40,276 nt of DNA from Paenibacillus oceani (GTDB lineage: Bacteria; Bacillota; Bacilli; Paenibacillales; NBRC-103111), in the NCBI RefSeq assembly GCF_014705615.1, contig NZ_JACXJA010000066.1:1-40276 (forward strand). The letters run 5' to 3'. The translations under genes and the position numbers were made by a program. Positions 1-8,186 of the stretch are shown here, piece after piece (position 1 is the stretch's first letter; each line of letters opens with the position of its first letter). A model generated the notes under the pieces. That model ran no database searches. It was given only the letters and a program-made list of their open reading frames with translations, and was not told the DNA's origin.

Positions 1-84
1 GAAGAACATCGGAAAGCCGTATGCGGGAAAACCGCACGTACGGTTTGATGAGGAGGGGCTGGTAATCCCAGCCCTTTACTCTAC
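1..84 (+). mobile_element. 3' end of a group II intron (domains V and VI)
   Basis: The first 84 bases match the end of a bacterial group II intron. Domain V is at about 15-45: it opens with the catalytic AGC triad (15-17), its lower stem AGCCGT pairs with ACGGTT, a two-base bulge lies near 37-38, and a GAAA-type loop caps the upper stem. Domain VI is at about 48-80, with GGGGCTGG pairing to CCCAGCCC and an unpaired A about seven bases before the end as branch-point candidate. The intron appears to end at CTAC (81-84), fitting the usual 3' AY. The intron-encoded reverse transcriptase would lie left of the window. The short domain V resembles class C introns, which insert beside hairpins, but the class is inferred. 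Confidence 0.8.
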
Positions 85-121
85 TATTTTTACGATAATA
101 GTCAGAATGCGGCAAATGGAC

Positions 122-206
122 GAATTTAGGAGGTACAAACCGCTCTTATTTCCTGGCAGCGGGGTGGAAGTTGTGATATAAAGGGTGCAAACCGCTCTTA
201 AGTGAC
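122..206 (-). repeat. Half copy (A) of the 52-bp-period inverted-repeat element
   Basis: Two near-identical units, GGTACAAACCGCTCTTA at 132-148 and GGTGCAAACCGCTCTTA at 184-200, are spaced exactly 52 bp. They correspond to the right-arm units of the full copies at 3626-3826 and 31235-31436. The left arm is missing; the group II intron ends 37 bp upstream. No credible gene lies between the intron and 371. Confidence 0.75.
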
Positions 207-269
207 TGGGAAATCGGAATGGAGAGGCAAGACTCATTTTTGTCCAATAAAAAAACCGAAATCTGTCCA

Positions 270-331
270 TTGCCGCTTCCTGCGATCCGTCTATAATGAA
301 CAATAGAATTGTGATAATGATTCTCATTATC
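270..331 (+). promoter_or_regulatory. Promoter with Fur box upstream of siderophore-binding lipoprotein
   Basis: A sigma-A-like promoter is visible: TTGCCG (270-275), a 16 bp spacer and TATAAT (292-297). Immediately downstream, 313-331 reads GATAATGATTCTCATTATC, matching the classical 19-bp Fur consensus at 17 of 19 positions and forming a near-perfect palindrome. Its place just after the predicted start of transcription fits iron-dependent repression by Fur. Fur itself is not in the window. Confidence 0.88.
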
Positions 332-370
332 GTGGTCGCTTGATGACCTGAAAAACGAAAGGGGTACCTT

Positions 371-1408
371 ATGAATATCCGCAATTTTATTTCCTCATAT
401 GGCTTCGCCGCATCGTTCCTGCTGTTCGTCATTTTGCTTGCATCTTGTTCGAATGAGGCAACAACAGGCGGCGCAGCCACTTCGGCAGGGGGGACGCAAG
501 CCGCAGCTGGCACTGGCGGCGAAACTGTACCCGACCGGAGCGGGACCGCTGATTCCGCGAAAGCCGAGGCAACGAAGCCCGCGGTCCGGACGATTACCGA
601 TTATACGAAAAGAAAGCTGGATATCCCGGCCGAGCCGAAAAAAATCGTATACGTCGGCAGCAGCCCCGGAGACTTTTTCGTACTTGGCGTCAAACCGGTC
701 GGAGCTACGCTTGGCGTCATCTCCAGCCAGATCGTCTATCCCGAATTGCTGGGCGGGATCGAGGATATCGGCAGTTCCGAACCGAACTTGGAGAAAATGA
801 CGATGCTCGAACCCGATCTGATCTTGTTCGACGGCGTCGTTTATGACGGCAAGGCGGAGGCACTGGGCAAAATCGCTCCGGCCGTCGCTTATGATTCCGC
901 CGCGCCGATGTACGAGCGGCTGCGTTTTATGGCGGAGGTCACAGGCAAACAGATGGAAGCCGAAAACTGGATAACCGGATACGAGGCGAAAGTGAAAACG
1001 GTTCTCGATCGGCTCCAGACAAGCCCCGACGATACGGCCTCGGTATTGCTGCAGCTCGGCAAACAGCTGTATGTAATGGGCAACCGCGGTCTTGCAGTGA
1101 CGGTTTTTGATGTACTCGGTTTTACCCCCTCACCGAAAGTCAAAGAGATTATCGACGACTCGAAAAGGTTTATTACCGTTTCCTCCGAAGTATTACCGGA
1201 ATACACCGGGGATTGGCTGTTCCTGCTCTCCAATAATAGCGAGGAAACGGTAGCCGCCAAGAAGGCGCTAACCGACAGCGCGATCTGGAATTCGCTCCCG
1301 GCCGTCAAAAACGGACAAGTGTACGCATTCGAGTCGAAATGGAACTTCGACGATCCGATTACAAGGGAACGATTGCTGGACGAGCTCACCCGCATTATGG
1401 GCAAATAA
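371..1408 (+). CDS. Iron-siderophore ABC transporter substrate-binding lipoprotein
   Basis: This 345-residue protein has a lipoprotein signal peptide (hydrophobic residues 11-23, lipobox LASC with Cys26), then an Ala/Thr/Gly-rich linker to about residue 75, then a FecB/FeuA-type periplasmic-binding fold (class III, helical backbone) from 'RTITDYTKRKLDIP' to the end. It should sit on the outer face of the membrane and bind a ferric siderophore or related chelate. The start has a GAAAGGGG ribosome site seven bases upstream. A strong Fur box precedes it. No permease or ATPase genes follow, so it must use transporter subunits encoded elsewhere. Its ligand domain is clearly homologous to the C-terminal half of the next gene (both contain the string VMGNRGLA followed by similar sequence). 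The ligand is not determined. Confidence 0.88.
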   Translation: MNIRNFISSYGFAASFLLFVILLASCSNEATTGGAATSAGGTQAAAGTGGETVPDRSGTADSAKAEATKPAVRTITDYTKRKLDIPAEPKKIVYVGSSPGDFFVLGVKPVGATLGVISSQIVYPELLGGIEDIGSSEPNLEKMTMLEPDLILFDGVVYDGKAEALGKIAPAVAYDSAAPMYERLRFMAEVTGKQMEAENWITGYEAKVKTVLDRLQTSPDDTASVLLQLGKQLYVMGNRGLAVTVFDVLGFTPSPKVKEIIDDSKRFITVSSEVLPEYTGDWLFLLSNNSEETVAAKKALTDSAIWNSLPAVKNGQVYAFESKWNFDDPITRERLLDELTRIMGK

Positions 1409-1540
1409 CAGGAATATCTCCGCAGCGGCACCGCTGACAGCCGGGTGAAACCGGGCATCGAACGCCAAGAGCCAAGAGCCAGAGGTTGAGCAACACAGTA
1501 CGGAACGCCACTATCTACGCAGCAGCGTCCTCCGGGCGAT

Positions 1541-1590
1541 AAAAAGCAGGGAACGTTCAACTCTCGTTGTTGAAACGTCTCCTGCTTTTC
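1541..1590 (+). terminator. Rho-independent terminator after the siderophore-binding gene
   Basis: AAAAAGCAGG...AACGTTCAAC pairs with GTTGAAACGT...CCTGCTTTT to give a long hairpin (arms about 1541-1560 and 1567-1589) ending in a short T-run. It separates the lipoprotein gene from the second Fur box, so the AraC gene probably has its own promoter. Confidence 0.75.
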
Positions 1591-1607
1591 GTTACACTTA
1601 TAACATC

Positions 1608-1626
1608 GATAACGATTCTCAATGGA
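1608..1626 (+). promoter_or_regulatory. Second, weaker Fur-box-like site
   Basis: GATAACGATTCTCAATGGA matches the 19-bp Fur consensus at 12 positions, with the left half nearly perfect. It lies 24 bp upstream of the AraC-family start. A TATAAC at 1599-1604 could be the -10 element; no good -35 is seen because that position is inside the terminator hairpin. Confidence 0.6.
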
Positions 1627-1649
1627 AATTTGACAGGAGGCTCTGTCAC

Positions 1650-3359
1650 ATGGAAACCGATGGCGCTTTTATGCATTCTCATATGTTCCTCCTGACCGGC
1701 GTCAGGCCGCTGGACGCATGTATGGGAGAGTCAGGCACCGGCCGTCCCGACGGTCCGGGGAACGTTACAGATCGGACGATACAGCAGGCGGCAGCGGATA
1801 ACGAGCGCTGTTCGATTGCGATTTTTACGGAGGAGCCGGGAACGATGGATCTTGATGGCGTGTCCGTTTCGCTCAACCAAGGTTCTGCGATTCAGCTCCG
1901 TCCCGGCAGCCGGTATTGCATGGTGAACGTTGACGGCCGAAGGGCGGGTTGGCTGATCGAGTTTCTAACCTGCCGGGTCGGGAATAGCAGTTCTGTTGCC
2001 GGCGGATTTCCGTTACTGCCGTATCATCGGGAAATCCCCGTGTCCCCGGTCACGGCTCTATGTGCGATCGTCGAACGGTTGTCGCGAGCGTCAGGGCCGC
2101 CGGACGAACCGGCGGCCCTGCGCAGACAGGCGGCGCTGCTGGAACTGCTCGCCCTGCTGATGGAGAGCCAGCAGCGCTCTCATCGGCTCTCCGACGCAGC
2201 AGGAGCGGTTCAGCTCACAGTTGCTTATGTGAAGGAGCATTTTACCGAACCTTTGACGGTGGTACAGCTGGCAAGCATCGCCGGAGTCGGGCGCTGGCAG
2301 TTCAGTGAGCAGTTTCGCCGCTTGACCGGCCAGCGGCCGCTCGATTATATCAATACGCTGCGTTTGAACCGGGCCAAGGAGCTGCTGCTGCTCACCGACG
2401 ATCCGCTGCGGGACATCGCGCAAAGCGTAGGCTTTCGCGACGAATATTACTTCAATCGGCGGTTCAGCCGGATGTTCGGCTGCGGACCGAAGTCTTACGC
2501 GCGATTCCGCAAATCGGGCGCTTCAAAGCCGCATACCGCTCCTGCGGCAAGTTTCCGTGATCATCAACGATCACAAGCCGGACCGCTCCGGCTGATCGTA
2601 TACGGGGGACTCCTCGGGGACGTGCTCATGCTCGGTAATAAGCCGCTCGGAGCGGCGCTGGCCGTGATGGGCAGGCAAGTCGTGTACCGCGATAAACTCG
2701 ATGGCATTGCGGATATTGGCATCACCGGGGAGACCGGGGCTATCGCCGCTCTTCGACCGGACCTGATCCTGCTTGAAAAGGAAGGGAACCGCGAGATCTG
2801 CAAGGAGTCCAACATACCGGTCGTATCTTTCAAACGTACGGAAGACGTGACGGTCCGGCTTCGCGCCATAGCGGCGTTGCTGGGCGCTGAGAGGGAGGCG
2901 GATCGCTGGATTGCATGGCATGAGCAAGCAGCGGAGGGGATGTGGGCCGCTCTCCGCAGCCGGATCGGAACCGGAGAGACAGCAACGGTGCTCGTGCAGA
3001 TCGGCGAGCGGTTATTTGTGATGGGCAACCGGGGGTTGGCGGCCTCCTTGTACCATCCGCGGGGGTTCCGGCCTTCCGATGGAGCGAAGCAACTGGTGGC
3101 GGAAGGGGAGAGGTTCAGGGAAATCGCAGCGGACGAATTGCCGGATTATGATGGCGATCGGTTGTTTCTTCTTGTCTCGGGCGAAGCTTCCTCGAAGCGG
3201 AAAGCGCATCTGCTAGCCGACAGTTCCGCTTGGCGTAGCTTGCACGCCTTTCGCGGCGGCAACATTCATCTATCCGAGGCGAAGTGGAATTACGACGATT
3301 CTTTGACCCGTGAACGGGTGCTTGCCGAACTGCCGCACATTTTGGCTGCACGGATCTGA
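1650..3359 (+). CDS. AraC-family regulator fused to a siderophore-binding-protein domain (Btr-like)
   Basis: The protein has 569 residues and starts nine bases after an AGGAGG ribosome site. Residues 1-180 form a poorly conserved N-terminal segment. Residues about 188-287 hold two AraC-type helix-turn-helix motifs ('VVQLASIAGVGRWQFSEQFR' and 'IAQSVGFRDEYYFNRRFSRM'). Residues about 307-567 are a complete FeuA/BtuF-type binding domain with no signal peptide, homologous to the neighbouring lipoprotein. The architecture matches Btr (YbbB) of Bacillus subtilis, which activates siderophore-uptake genes when its binding domain holds bacillibactin. By analogy it should activate the upstream lipoprotein gene or distant uptake genes when ferric siderophore reaches the cytoplasm. 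The weak Fur box ahead of it suggests iron control as well. Ligand and targets are inferred. Confidence 0.9.
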   Translation: METDGAFMHSHMFLLTGVRPLDACMGESGTGRPDGPGNVTDRTIQQAAADNERCSIAIFTEEPGTMDLDGVSVSLNQGSAIQLRPGSRYCMVNVDGRRAGWLIEFLTCRVGNSSSVAGGFPLLPYHREIPVSPVTALCAIVERLSRASGPPDEPAALRRQAALLELLALLMESQQRSHRLSDAAGAVQLTVAYVKEHFTEPLTVVQLASIAGVGRWQFSEQFRRLTGQRPLDYINTLRLNRAKELLLLTDDPLRDIAQSVGFRDEYYFNRRFSRMFGCGPKSYARFRKSGASKPHTAPAASFRDHQRSQAGPLRLIVYGGLLGDVLMLGNKPLGAALAVMGRQVVYRDKLDGIADIGITGETGAIAALRPDLILLEKEGNREICKESNIPVVSFKRTEDVTVRLRAIAALLGAEREADRWIAWHEQAAEGMWAALRSRIGTGETATVLVQIGERLFVMGNRGLAASLYHPRGFRPSDGAKQLVAEGERFREIAADELPDYDGDRLFLLVSGEASSKRKAHLLADSSAWRSLHAFRGGNIHLSEAKWNYDDSLTRERVLAELPHILAARI

Positions 3360-3399
3360 TCGTACGGTCAGCAGCCCATCACTATAAATCGCAACACCA

Positions 3400-3490
3400 C
3401 GCATCGGGAACTGCCCGGGGGCGACGAGGCATTTTTTTAACGAAAAGATCTCAACATCCGCGGTAACGTGGAGATTGAGATCTTTTCGAA
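3400..3490 (+). terminator. Two-hairpin terminator, dispersed family copy 1
   Basis: A small palindrome GGGAACTGCCC (3406-3416) is followed by a long hairpin in which CGAAAAGATCTCAA (3441-3454) pairs with TTGAGATCTTTTCG (3475-3488). It ends the AraC transcription unit. The same two-part layout recurs at 8252-8340 and, inverted, at 31522-31615; here the stem core is AGATCTC where the other copies have GGACCTC, so both strands of the stem changed together. Confidence 0.75.
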
Positions 3491-3625
3491 ATTCCTAAAT
3501 ATTCCTTTTCTTCACCATACTAAAGCGGGTAAAGGCCCCCCCCCTTACTTGTCGAGTCAGCAAGTGCTGCAAGTTGCTTATCGTGGCTATTCGGCACTCT
3601 GCTCTGTTACTAGCTGGGGATGAAG

Positions 3626-3826
3626 TCGAATAGGGTTGGTTTGCAGCCTTTATTTTGACCGAAAACCGGCTTGGACGCGGAATACGAGCGGTTTGAAGCT
3701 GCTAATATCCTCAAATAAGGCGCAGACCGGGCCAGCTGGCTGAATAAGGGGTACAAACCGCCTCTATTTGACTCTTTCCTCCCAAGATGGCGAAAATAGA
3801 GGTCCAAAGAGACTCTTATAGGGTTA
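3626..3826. repeat. Full copy (B) of the 52-bp-period inverted-repeat element
   Basis: Four related ~26 bp units begin at 3629, 3681, 3743 and 3795. Units 1 and 2 are in plus orientation (GCGGTTTG-type core), units 3 and 4 in minus orientation (CAAACCGC-type core). Spacing is exactly 52 bp within each arm and 62 bp between arms. The whole forms an imperfect long inverted repeat that aligns end to end, including the central spacer, with 31235-31436. The short reading frames across it have no ribosome sites and are not credible genes. Confidence 0.8.
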
Positions 3827-3899
3827 GGTAGCCTTCATGTCGTCTCAACAGCGCCCAACGCGATCGGTTCGTAAGATTCGGAAGAAACTGGTTTACGAG

Positions 3900-4101
3900 C
3901 TTCATTCGAAATCGAGTCGTTCCCGCACAGCACAACCTCATCAACGACCCGGCTGGAGCGAAGGTACCGGTTCCTTTCTACTCACCAACGTACGGGATTG
4001 CTCGTTAAAGGACTGTCCGGACTTTAGTGTCGTTTCTTAACGTTGTCTACTTAAAAGGGGATACTATCCTCATTACCGGACGGTTTTTCTTAAGAAATCG
4101 A
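3900..4101 (+). repeat. Second dispersed intergenic repeat, copy 1
   Basis: Blocks CGGCTGGAGCGAAGG (3950-3964), ACGTACGGGATTGCTCGTTA (3988-4007) followed by AAGGACTGTCCGG, and CGGTTTTTCTTAA (4080-4092) recur in the same order at about 11280-11417. In this copy about 60 bp separate the last two blocks, against about 5 bp in the other copy, with a CCGGA at both edges of the extra segment. No protein-coding explanation is apparent. Confidence 0.65.
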
Positions 4102-4404
4102 GGAGAAACGGTTCGAGGTAGGGTACGAAAAAAAAGTAAAATGTTTGCGACAGCCCCTTGTCCGTCAATCCGCCACGTGCCGGCACAAAGTCACCCTTCG
4201 AACTTTTTCCCAATACGGATTACTCGGTTCATTCGGCTCCGCAATCTCCGCACTGATCGCTTCCGCTAACCGGGAATGGAATTCCGGAAATGAGGAATCG
4301 TTCCTTCAACCGGGTAAATTTCTCACCTTGCTTGAAACGGGGCTGAAGATCCGGAGCGGTTATTTCGAGCCTGCCCCAAGTTACTTTCACTAAAGCATAA
4401 AAAA
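4102..4404 (+). other. Unassigned spacer with a doubtful ORF tail
   Basis: Between the repeat and the sigma-54 promoter region one frame is open to 4393 (from about 4145). Its last 60 codons look fairly protein-like (ending LKIRSGYFEPAPSYFH), but there is no ribosome site, no recognisable family and the upstream part is repeat-like. It may be the remnant of a lost gene; I do not call it as one. Confidence 0.25.
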
Positions 4405-4441
4405 GCGGAGAGCAGCTATCCGGACTTAGAAAAGCTGCCGC
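4405..4441. promoter_or_regulatory. Inverted repeat upstream of the sigma-54 promoter
   Basis: GCGGAGAGCAGCT (4405-4417) is partly complementary to AGCTGCCGC (4433-4441). It lies about 60-95 bp upstream of the -24/-12 promoter, a typical distance for an activator site, but it could equally be an old terminator stem. Confidence 0.3.
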
Positions 4442-4497
4442 ATGTGAAGGGACATTTGTCGCGCGCGGAGAACGCTTCGGCTGGATGCTCTTCGAAT

Positions 4498-4513
4498 TGG
4501 CACGATATTTGCA
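4498..4513 (+). promoter_or_regulatory. Sigma-54 (SigL) -24/-12 promoter
   Basis: TGGCACG-atat-TTGCA matches the sigma-54 consensus TGGCACG-N4-TTGCW at every defined base, with the invariant GG (4499-4500) and GC (4511-4512) correctly spaced. Transcription should begin near 4524, about 30 bases before the first gene of the CoA-transferase operon. Sigma-54 promoters require an AAA+ enhancer-binding activator, and none is encoded in the window. Confidence 0.88.
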
Positions 4514-4554
4514 TACCTATATAAACTGAACACGTGAGAAGGAAGGTGGAGTTT

Positions 4555-5247
4555 TTGAAACGAGTATGCGAATCGTTCCGCGAAGCGATTGCGGACATCC
4601 CGGACGGCGCCACGATTATGGTCGGCGGGTTCGGTCTCGTCGGCATTCCGGAAAATTTGATAACAGCCTTGTCTGAATCGGGCATTTCCGGTCTGACTGT
4701 CATTTCCAACAATTGCGGCGTGGACGACTGGGGGCTCGGGCTGCTGCTGCGCAACCGGCAAATCCGCAAAATGATCGGTTCTTACGTCGGAGAGAACAAG
4801 GAGTTTGAACGTCAGCTGTTGTCGGGCGAATTGGAGGTCGAGCTGCTGCCGCAAGGAACGCTGGCCGAGCGGATTCGCGCCGGAGGAGCGGGCATTCCGG
4901 CTTTTTACACCTCGGCGGGGGTTGGGACACCGATTGCCGAAGGTCGGGAAGTGAGACGGTTCGGGGATAAGGACTACGTGCTGGAAACCGCGCTGACCGC
5001 CGATTTTAGTCTGATTCGTGCGATGCGGGGCGACCGGATGGGGAATTTGATCTACAACAAGACGGCACGTAATTTCAATCCGGTGATGGCGGCAGCCGGA
5101 GCGGTCACGATTGCTGAAGTCGAGGAGCTGCACGAAGTGGGAGCCTTCGATCCGGACCGCATCCATACGCCCGGCGTTTATGTGCAGCGGCTTGTGACGG
5201 GCGCCCAGCAGAAGCGGATCGAAAGACGGACGACAAGGAGCGGATGA
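4555..5247 (+). CDS. scoA: CoA-transferase subunit A (3-oxoacid CoA-transferase type)
   Basis: This is the alpha subunit of a family I CoA-transferase, which with the next gene moves CoA from a donor such as succinyl-CoA to a short-chain acid such as acetoacetate. Visible signatures are '[20 protein letters not shown]' near the N-terminus (the glycine-rich family I motif) and '[15 protein letters not shown]'. The C-terminal part '[20 protein letters not shown]' is also typical. About 230 residues is the normal length. I take TTG at 4555 as the start because AAGGTGGAG sits just upstream; GTG codons at 4534 and 4546 are in frame but precede or overlap that site. The gene is first in a sigma-54-driven operon and is followed closely by subunit B. 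The symbol reflects family membership; whether the acceptor is acetoacetate, butyrate or beta-ketoadipate cannot be decided. Confidence 0.88.
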   Translation: MKRVCESFREAIADIPDGATIMVGGFGLVGIPENLITALSESGISGLTVISNNCGVDDWGLGLLLRNRQIRKMIGSYVGENKEFERQLLSGELEVELLPQGTLAERIRAGGAGIPAFYTSAGVGTPIAEGREVRRFGDKDYVLETALTADFSLIRAMRGDRMGNLIYNKTARNFNPVMAAAGAVTIAEVEELHEVGAFDPDRIHTPGVYVQRLVTGAQQKRIERRTTRSG

Positions 5248-5250
5248 TCG

Positions 5251-5928
5251 ATGAAGGCACAAGCTTTTGGCAAAGAAAACGTTCGGGAGCGGATCGCCCG
5301 CCGGGCGGCGCGAGAAATCCGCGATGGGTATTACGTCAATCTGGGAATCGGGATGCCGACGCTGGTCGCGAATTATTTGGAAGCGAACCGCGAGGTGCTG
5401 CTGCAGTCGGAGAACGGACTGCTCGGCATCGGCCCGTATCCGCAGGAGACGGAGCTTGACCCGGACCTGATCAATGCGGGCAAAGAAACGGTCACCGCCG
5501 TGACGGGAGCCGCATTCTTCGACAGCTCGGAGTCGTTCGCGATGATTCGCGGCGGTCATATCGATCTCGCCATACTCGGCGGCATGCAGGTATCGGGCCA
5601 AGGAGACCTTGCCAACTGGACGATCCCCGGACAGATGGTAAAAGGAATGGGCGGCGCAATGGATCTGGTGCACGGAGCAAAACGGGTCGTCGTCATCATG
5701 GAGCAGGTAGCCAAGGACGGCAAGCCGAAAATTGTCCGGGCATGCAGTCTGCCGCTGACCGGGCAAAACGTGGTGCACCGGATCATCACCGAACGCGCGG
5801 TGCTGGACGTGACGCCGGAAGGCTTGCGTCTGATCGAGCTTGCGGCGGGTTATACGGAAGACGACGTCCGTTCCGCGATGGAGCCGGAGCTGATTGTTGA
5901 CGGCGACGTTGTGACGGATTCTTATTGA
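5251..5928 (+). CDS. scoB: CoA-transferase subunit B (3-oxoacid CoA-transferase type)
   Basis: The beta subunit of the same family I CoA-transferase, 225 residues. The catalytic glutamate that forms the CoA thioester is in the SENG motif (Glu54), and '[14 protein letters not shown]' and '[14 protein letters not shown]' are typical of the family. It starts three bases after the stop of subunit A with a GGAGCGG-like site inside the end of that gene, implying translational coupling and equal subunit amounts. An ATG at 5244 is out of frame and not used. Subunits A and B should form a heterotetramer in the cytoplasm. Confidence 0.9.
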   Translation: MKAQAFGKENVRERIARRAAREIRDGYYVNLGIGMPTLVANYLEANREVLLQSENGLLGIGPYPQETELDPDLINAGKETVTAVTGAAFFDSSESFAMIRGGHIDLAILGGMQVSGQGDLANWTIPGQMVKGMGGAMDLVHGAKRVVVIMEQVAKDGKPKIVRACSLPLTGQNVVHRIITERAVLDVTPEGLRLIELAAGYTEDDVRSAMEPELIVDGDVVTDSY

Positions 5929-5982
5929 CCGCCGGCCGAATATGCGGAGAAAATGGTCTACAGAGAAGGAGCGGTATACACG

Positions 5983-6972
5983 ATGGAACAAACGATAGCC
6001 GTCCTCGGCGCGGGTACGATGGGACACGGAATCGCCCAGCTGTTGGCGCAATCCGGCAGCCGTGTCTATTTGTATGATCCGTCGGAGGAGGCGCTGGAAC
6101 GCGCCATGCAGAAAATACGGTCCAATGTGGCTGTCATTCGGTCGGAACGATGGGGCGATTGTCCGTCGGAAGACCAGGTACTGGACCGGATCGTATGCAC
6201 GCCGGACCCGGTGGAGGCGGTGGCCGGCGCTTCGATCGTAATCGAGGCGGCGCCGGAGAAGCTGGAGCTGAAGCGGGAGCTGTACCGGTTGATAGAACGC
6301 GGAATCCGAGCCGATGCGATAGTCGCTTCGAACACGTCGTCTTATGTGCCGGAGCAGTTGGTGGAAGGAATGACGTTTGCGCATCGTTTTGTCGTGGCGC
6401 ACTTTTTCAATCCGGCGCATCTCGTGCCGCTGGTTGAGATCGTGCTTCACCCGCAGACGAGCCGGCAAACGGCGGAGCCGCTGATCCGGCTGCTGAAAAC
6501 GTGCGGCAAGTCGCCGGTTGTGCTGAGTGCGAACGTCGCAGGTTTTATCGCCAATCGTCTGCAGGCGGCATTGCTGCGGGAAGCGGTTCACCTGCTGGAG
6601 AGCGGCGTGGCCAGCGCCCGCGAGATCGATCTGGCAGTGACGGAAGGCCCGGGCTTGCGATGGGCGTTAAGCGGTCCGTTGGCAACGGCCGATTATGGCG
6701 GTCTGGACGTATGGGAGCGCGTATCGGACCGGTTATTTCCGGAGCTGGATACGCGGACGGAAGCTTCCGAGTCGATCCGGCGTCTCGTACGCGGGCAGCG
6801 GCTTGGGGTGAAATCGGGCGGCGGATTTTTTGAATATCCGGACGGTGAAGCGAACGGCGCGACTCACGGACTTCCAGACGGCGTACAAGACGCTGTAGAG
6901 CAGCGCGACCGCAAGCTGATTCGGCTGATGATGGTTAAGAACGATACCCGGACAGGAGGAGGCGCCCAATGA
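5983..6972 (+). CDS. 3-hydroxyacyl-CoA dehydrogenase
   Basis: NAD-dependent dehydrogenase of about 329 residues converting 3-hydroxyacyl-CoA to 3-oxoacyl-CoA (and the reverse). The Rossmann motif GAGTMG is at residues 9-14, the catalytic His-Glu region is visible as 'AHFFNPAHLVPLVEIV', and the C-terminal helical domain contains 'GVKSGGGFFEYP'. The start at 5983 follows AGAAGGAGCGG at the right spacing; an in-frame ATG 30 bases upstream lacks a site. The stop overlaps the thiolase start (ATGA). Length and motifs fit the short-chain 3-hydroxybutyryl-CoA dehydrogenase class, not the fused FadB type. The operon context points to oxidation of 3-hydroxybutyryl-CoA to acetoacetyl-CoA. Confidence 0.9.
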   Translation: MEQTIAVLGAGTMGHGIAQLLAQSGSRVYLYDPSEEALERAMQKIRSNVAVIRSERWGDCPSEDQVLDRIVCTPDPVEAVAGASIVIEAAPEKLELKRELYRLIERGIRADAIVASNTSSYVPEQLVEGMTFAHRFVVAHFFNPAHLVPLVEIVLHPQTSRQTAEPLIRLLKTCGKSPVVLSANVAGFIANRLQAALLREAVHLLESGVASAREIDLAVTEGPGLRWALSGPLATADYGGLDVWERVSDRLFPELDTRTEASESIRRLVRGQRLGVKSGGGFFEYPDGEANGATHGLPDGVQDAVEQRDRKLIRLMMVKNDTRTGGGAQ

Positions 6973-8147
6973 AGGAAGCGTATATTCTAAATGGAGCCAG
7001 AACCGCCTTTGGCGGCTTCGGCAAAAGTTTCAAGGAGACGTCCGCGACACAGCTCGGAATCGCGTCCGCGACTGAGGCGCTGAGGAGGGCCGGTGTCGAC
7101 CCGGCTGAAGTTGAGCAGGCGATATATGGCAATGTGATCCATTCCAGCGTATCGGCCGCTTATGTAGCCAGGCATGTAGCGCTGCATGCGGGCGTTCCCG
7201 AGACGGCGCCGGCGATGCTCGTCAACCGGCTGTGCGCATCCGGCATGCAGGCGGTCGTCAGCGCCGCGCAGAGCATCCGGCTTGGCGAGGCGAATCTCGT
7301 GCTCGCAGGCGGCATCGAGAACATGTCGCAGTCGCCTCACGCCGACTTTGCGAGCCGGTTCGGCTTCAAGCTGGGGCCGATCGTGCTGGAGGATATGCTG
7401 CAGCAGACGCTCCATGATGCGTACATCGGCTGCGGCATGGGCGTCACGGCTGAAAATGTGGCGGAGCGGTACGGGATTAGCCGGGAGCAGCAGGACGAGT
7501 ACGCGGTCGTCAGCCATCAGCGTGCGGCGTCAGCGGAGCAGAGCGGCATATTGGCCGAGGAAATCGTCGGCATCGAGGTGCGCGACGGCAAGTCGGTCCG
7601 GATCGCGGACCGCGACGAACTGATTCGCGCGGATACGAACGCGGCCTCGCTCGGCAAGCTGAAGCCGGCGTTCCGGCAAGGCGGTACGGTTACGCCGGGC
7701 AACGCGAGCGGCATTAACGACGGCGCCGTATCGCTGGTTATTGCGGGCGAGGACGGCTTGCGCGGCCGTCAGCCGCTTGCGCGCATCGTCTCATGGGGGA
7801 TCGCCGGAGTCGATCCGTCGATTATGGGCATCGGCCCGGTCCCGGCTTCGCGGATTGCGCTCGGGCGGGCCGGACTTGCCATGGCCGACATGGGGCTCGT
7901 CGAGATCAACGAGGCGTTCGCGGTCCAGTATTTGGCGGTAGAACGGGAGCTGCAGCTCGACCGTGCGGTCACGAACGTGAATGGCGGCGCCATCGCGCTC
8001 GGCCATCCGGTCGGGGCGAGCGGCGCGCGGGTGCTACTGACGCTGGCATACGGGCTTCGCCGGACCGGGCGCCGGTACGGGCTGGCCTCGCTGTGCATCG
8101 GCGGAGGGCAAGGAATGGCGGTCGTGCTGGAAAATGCGGGTATATAG
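6969..8147 (+). CDS. Thiolase (acetyl-CoA acetyltransferase)
   Basis: A 392-residue thiolase. The acyl-accepting cysteine is Cys89 in 'NRLCASGMQAV', the catalytic histidine is His346 in GHPVGASG, and the second catalytic cysteine is Cys376 in CIGGGQG. It should cleave acetoacetyl-CoA, or a longer 3-oxoacyl-CoA, into acetyl-CoA units. Its ATG overlaps the dehydrogenase stop, so the two are translationally coupled. As last gene of the operon it completes a route in which a hydroxy- or keto-acid is activated to CoA, oxidised if needed and thiolytically split. Chain-length preference is not readable. Confidence 0.92.
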   Translation: MKEAYILNGARTAFGGFGKSFKETSATQLGIASATEALRRAGVDPAEVEQAIYGNVIHSSVSAAYVARHVALHAGVPETAPAMLVNRLCASGMQAVVSAAQSIRLGEANLVLAGGIENMSQSPHADFASRFGFKLGPIVLEDMLQQTLHDAYIGCGMGVTAENVAERYGISREQQDEYAVVSHQRAASAEQSGILAEEIVGIEVRDGKSVRIADRDELIRADTNAASLGKLKPAFRQGGTVTPGNASGINDGAVSLVIAGEDGLRGRQPLARIVSWGIAGVDPSIMGIGPVPASRIALGRAGLAMADMGLVEINEAFAVQYLAVERELQLDRAVTNVNGGAIALGHPVGASGARVLLTLAYGLRRTGRRYGLASLCIGGGQGMAVVLENAGI

Positions 8148-8186
8148 CCGGGAGAAATTCCCGTTGGCTGCCACGTCGGCGCCATA

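Noticed and set aside
122-206. CRISPR-like array suggested by regular 52 bp spacing
   Set aside because: Only two to four degenerate units, mixed orientation in full copies, spacers conserved between loci and no cas genes.
3837-4040. Small plus-strand frame (and its counterpart at 11189-11383)
   Set aside because: Both lie in the second dispersed repeat, differ in length and lack ribosome sites; the shared residues reflect repeat DNA, not a protein family.
4426-6591. 721-residue minus-strand open frame opposite the CoA-transferase operon
   Set aside because: Arg/His/Gln-rich antisense shadow of strongly supported plus-strand genes; no ribosome site or family features.
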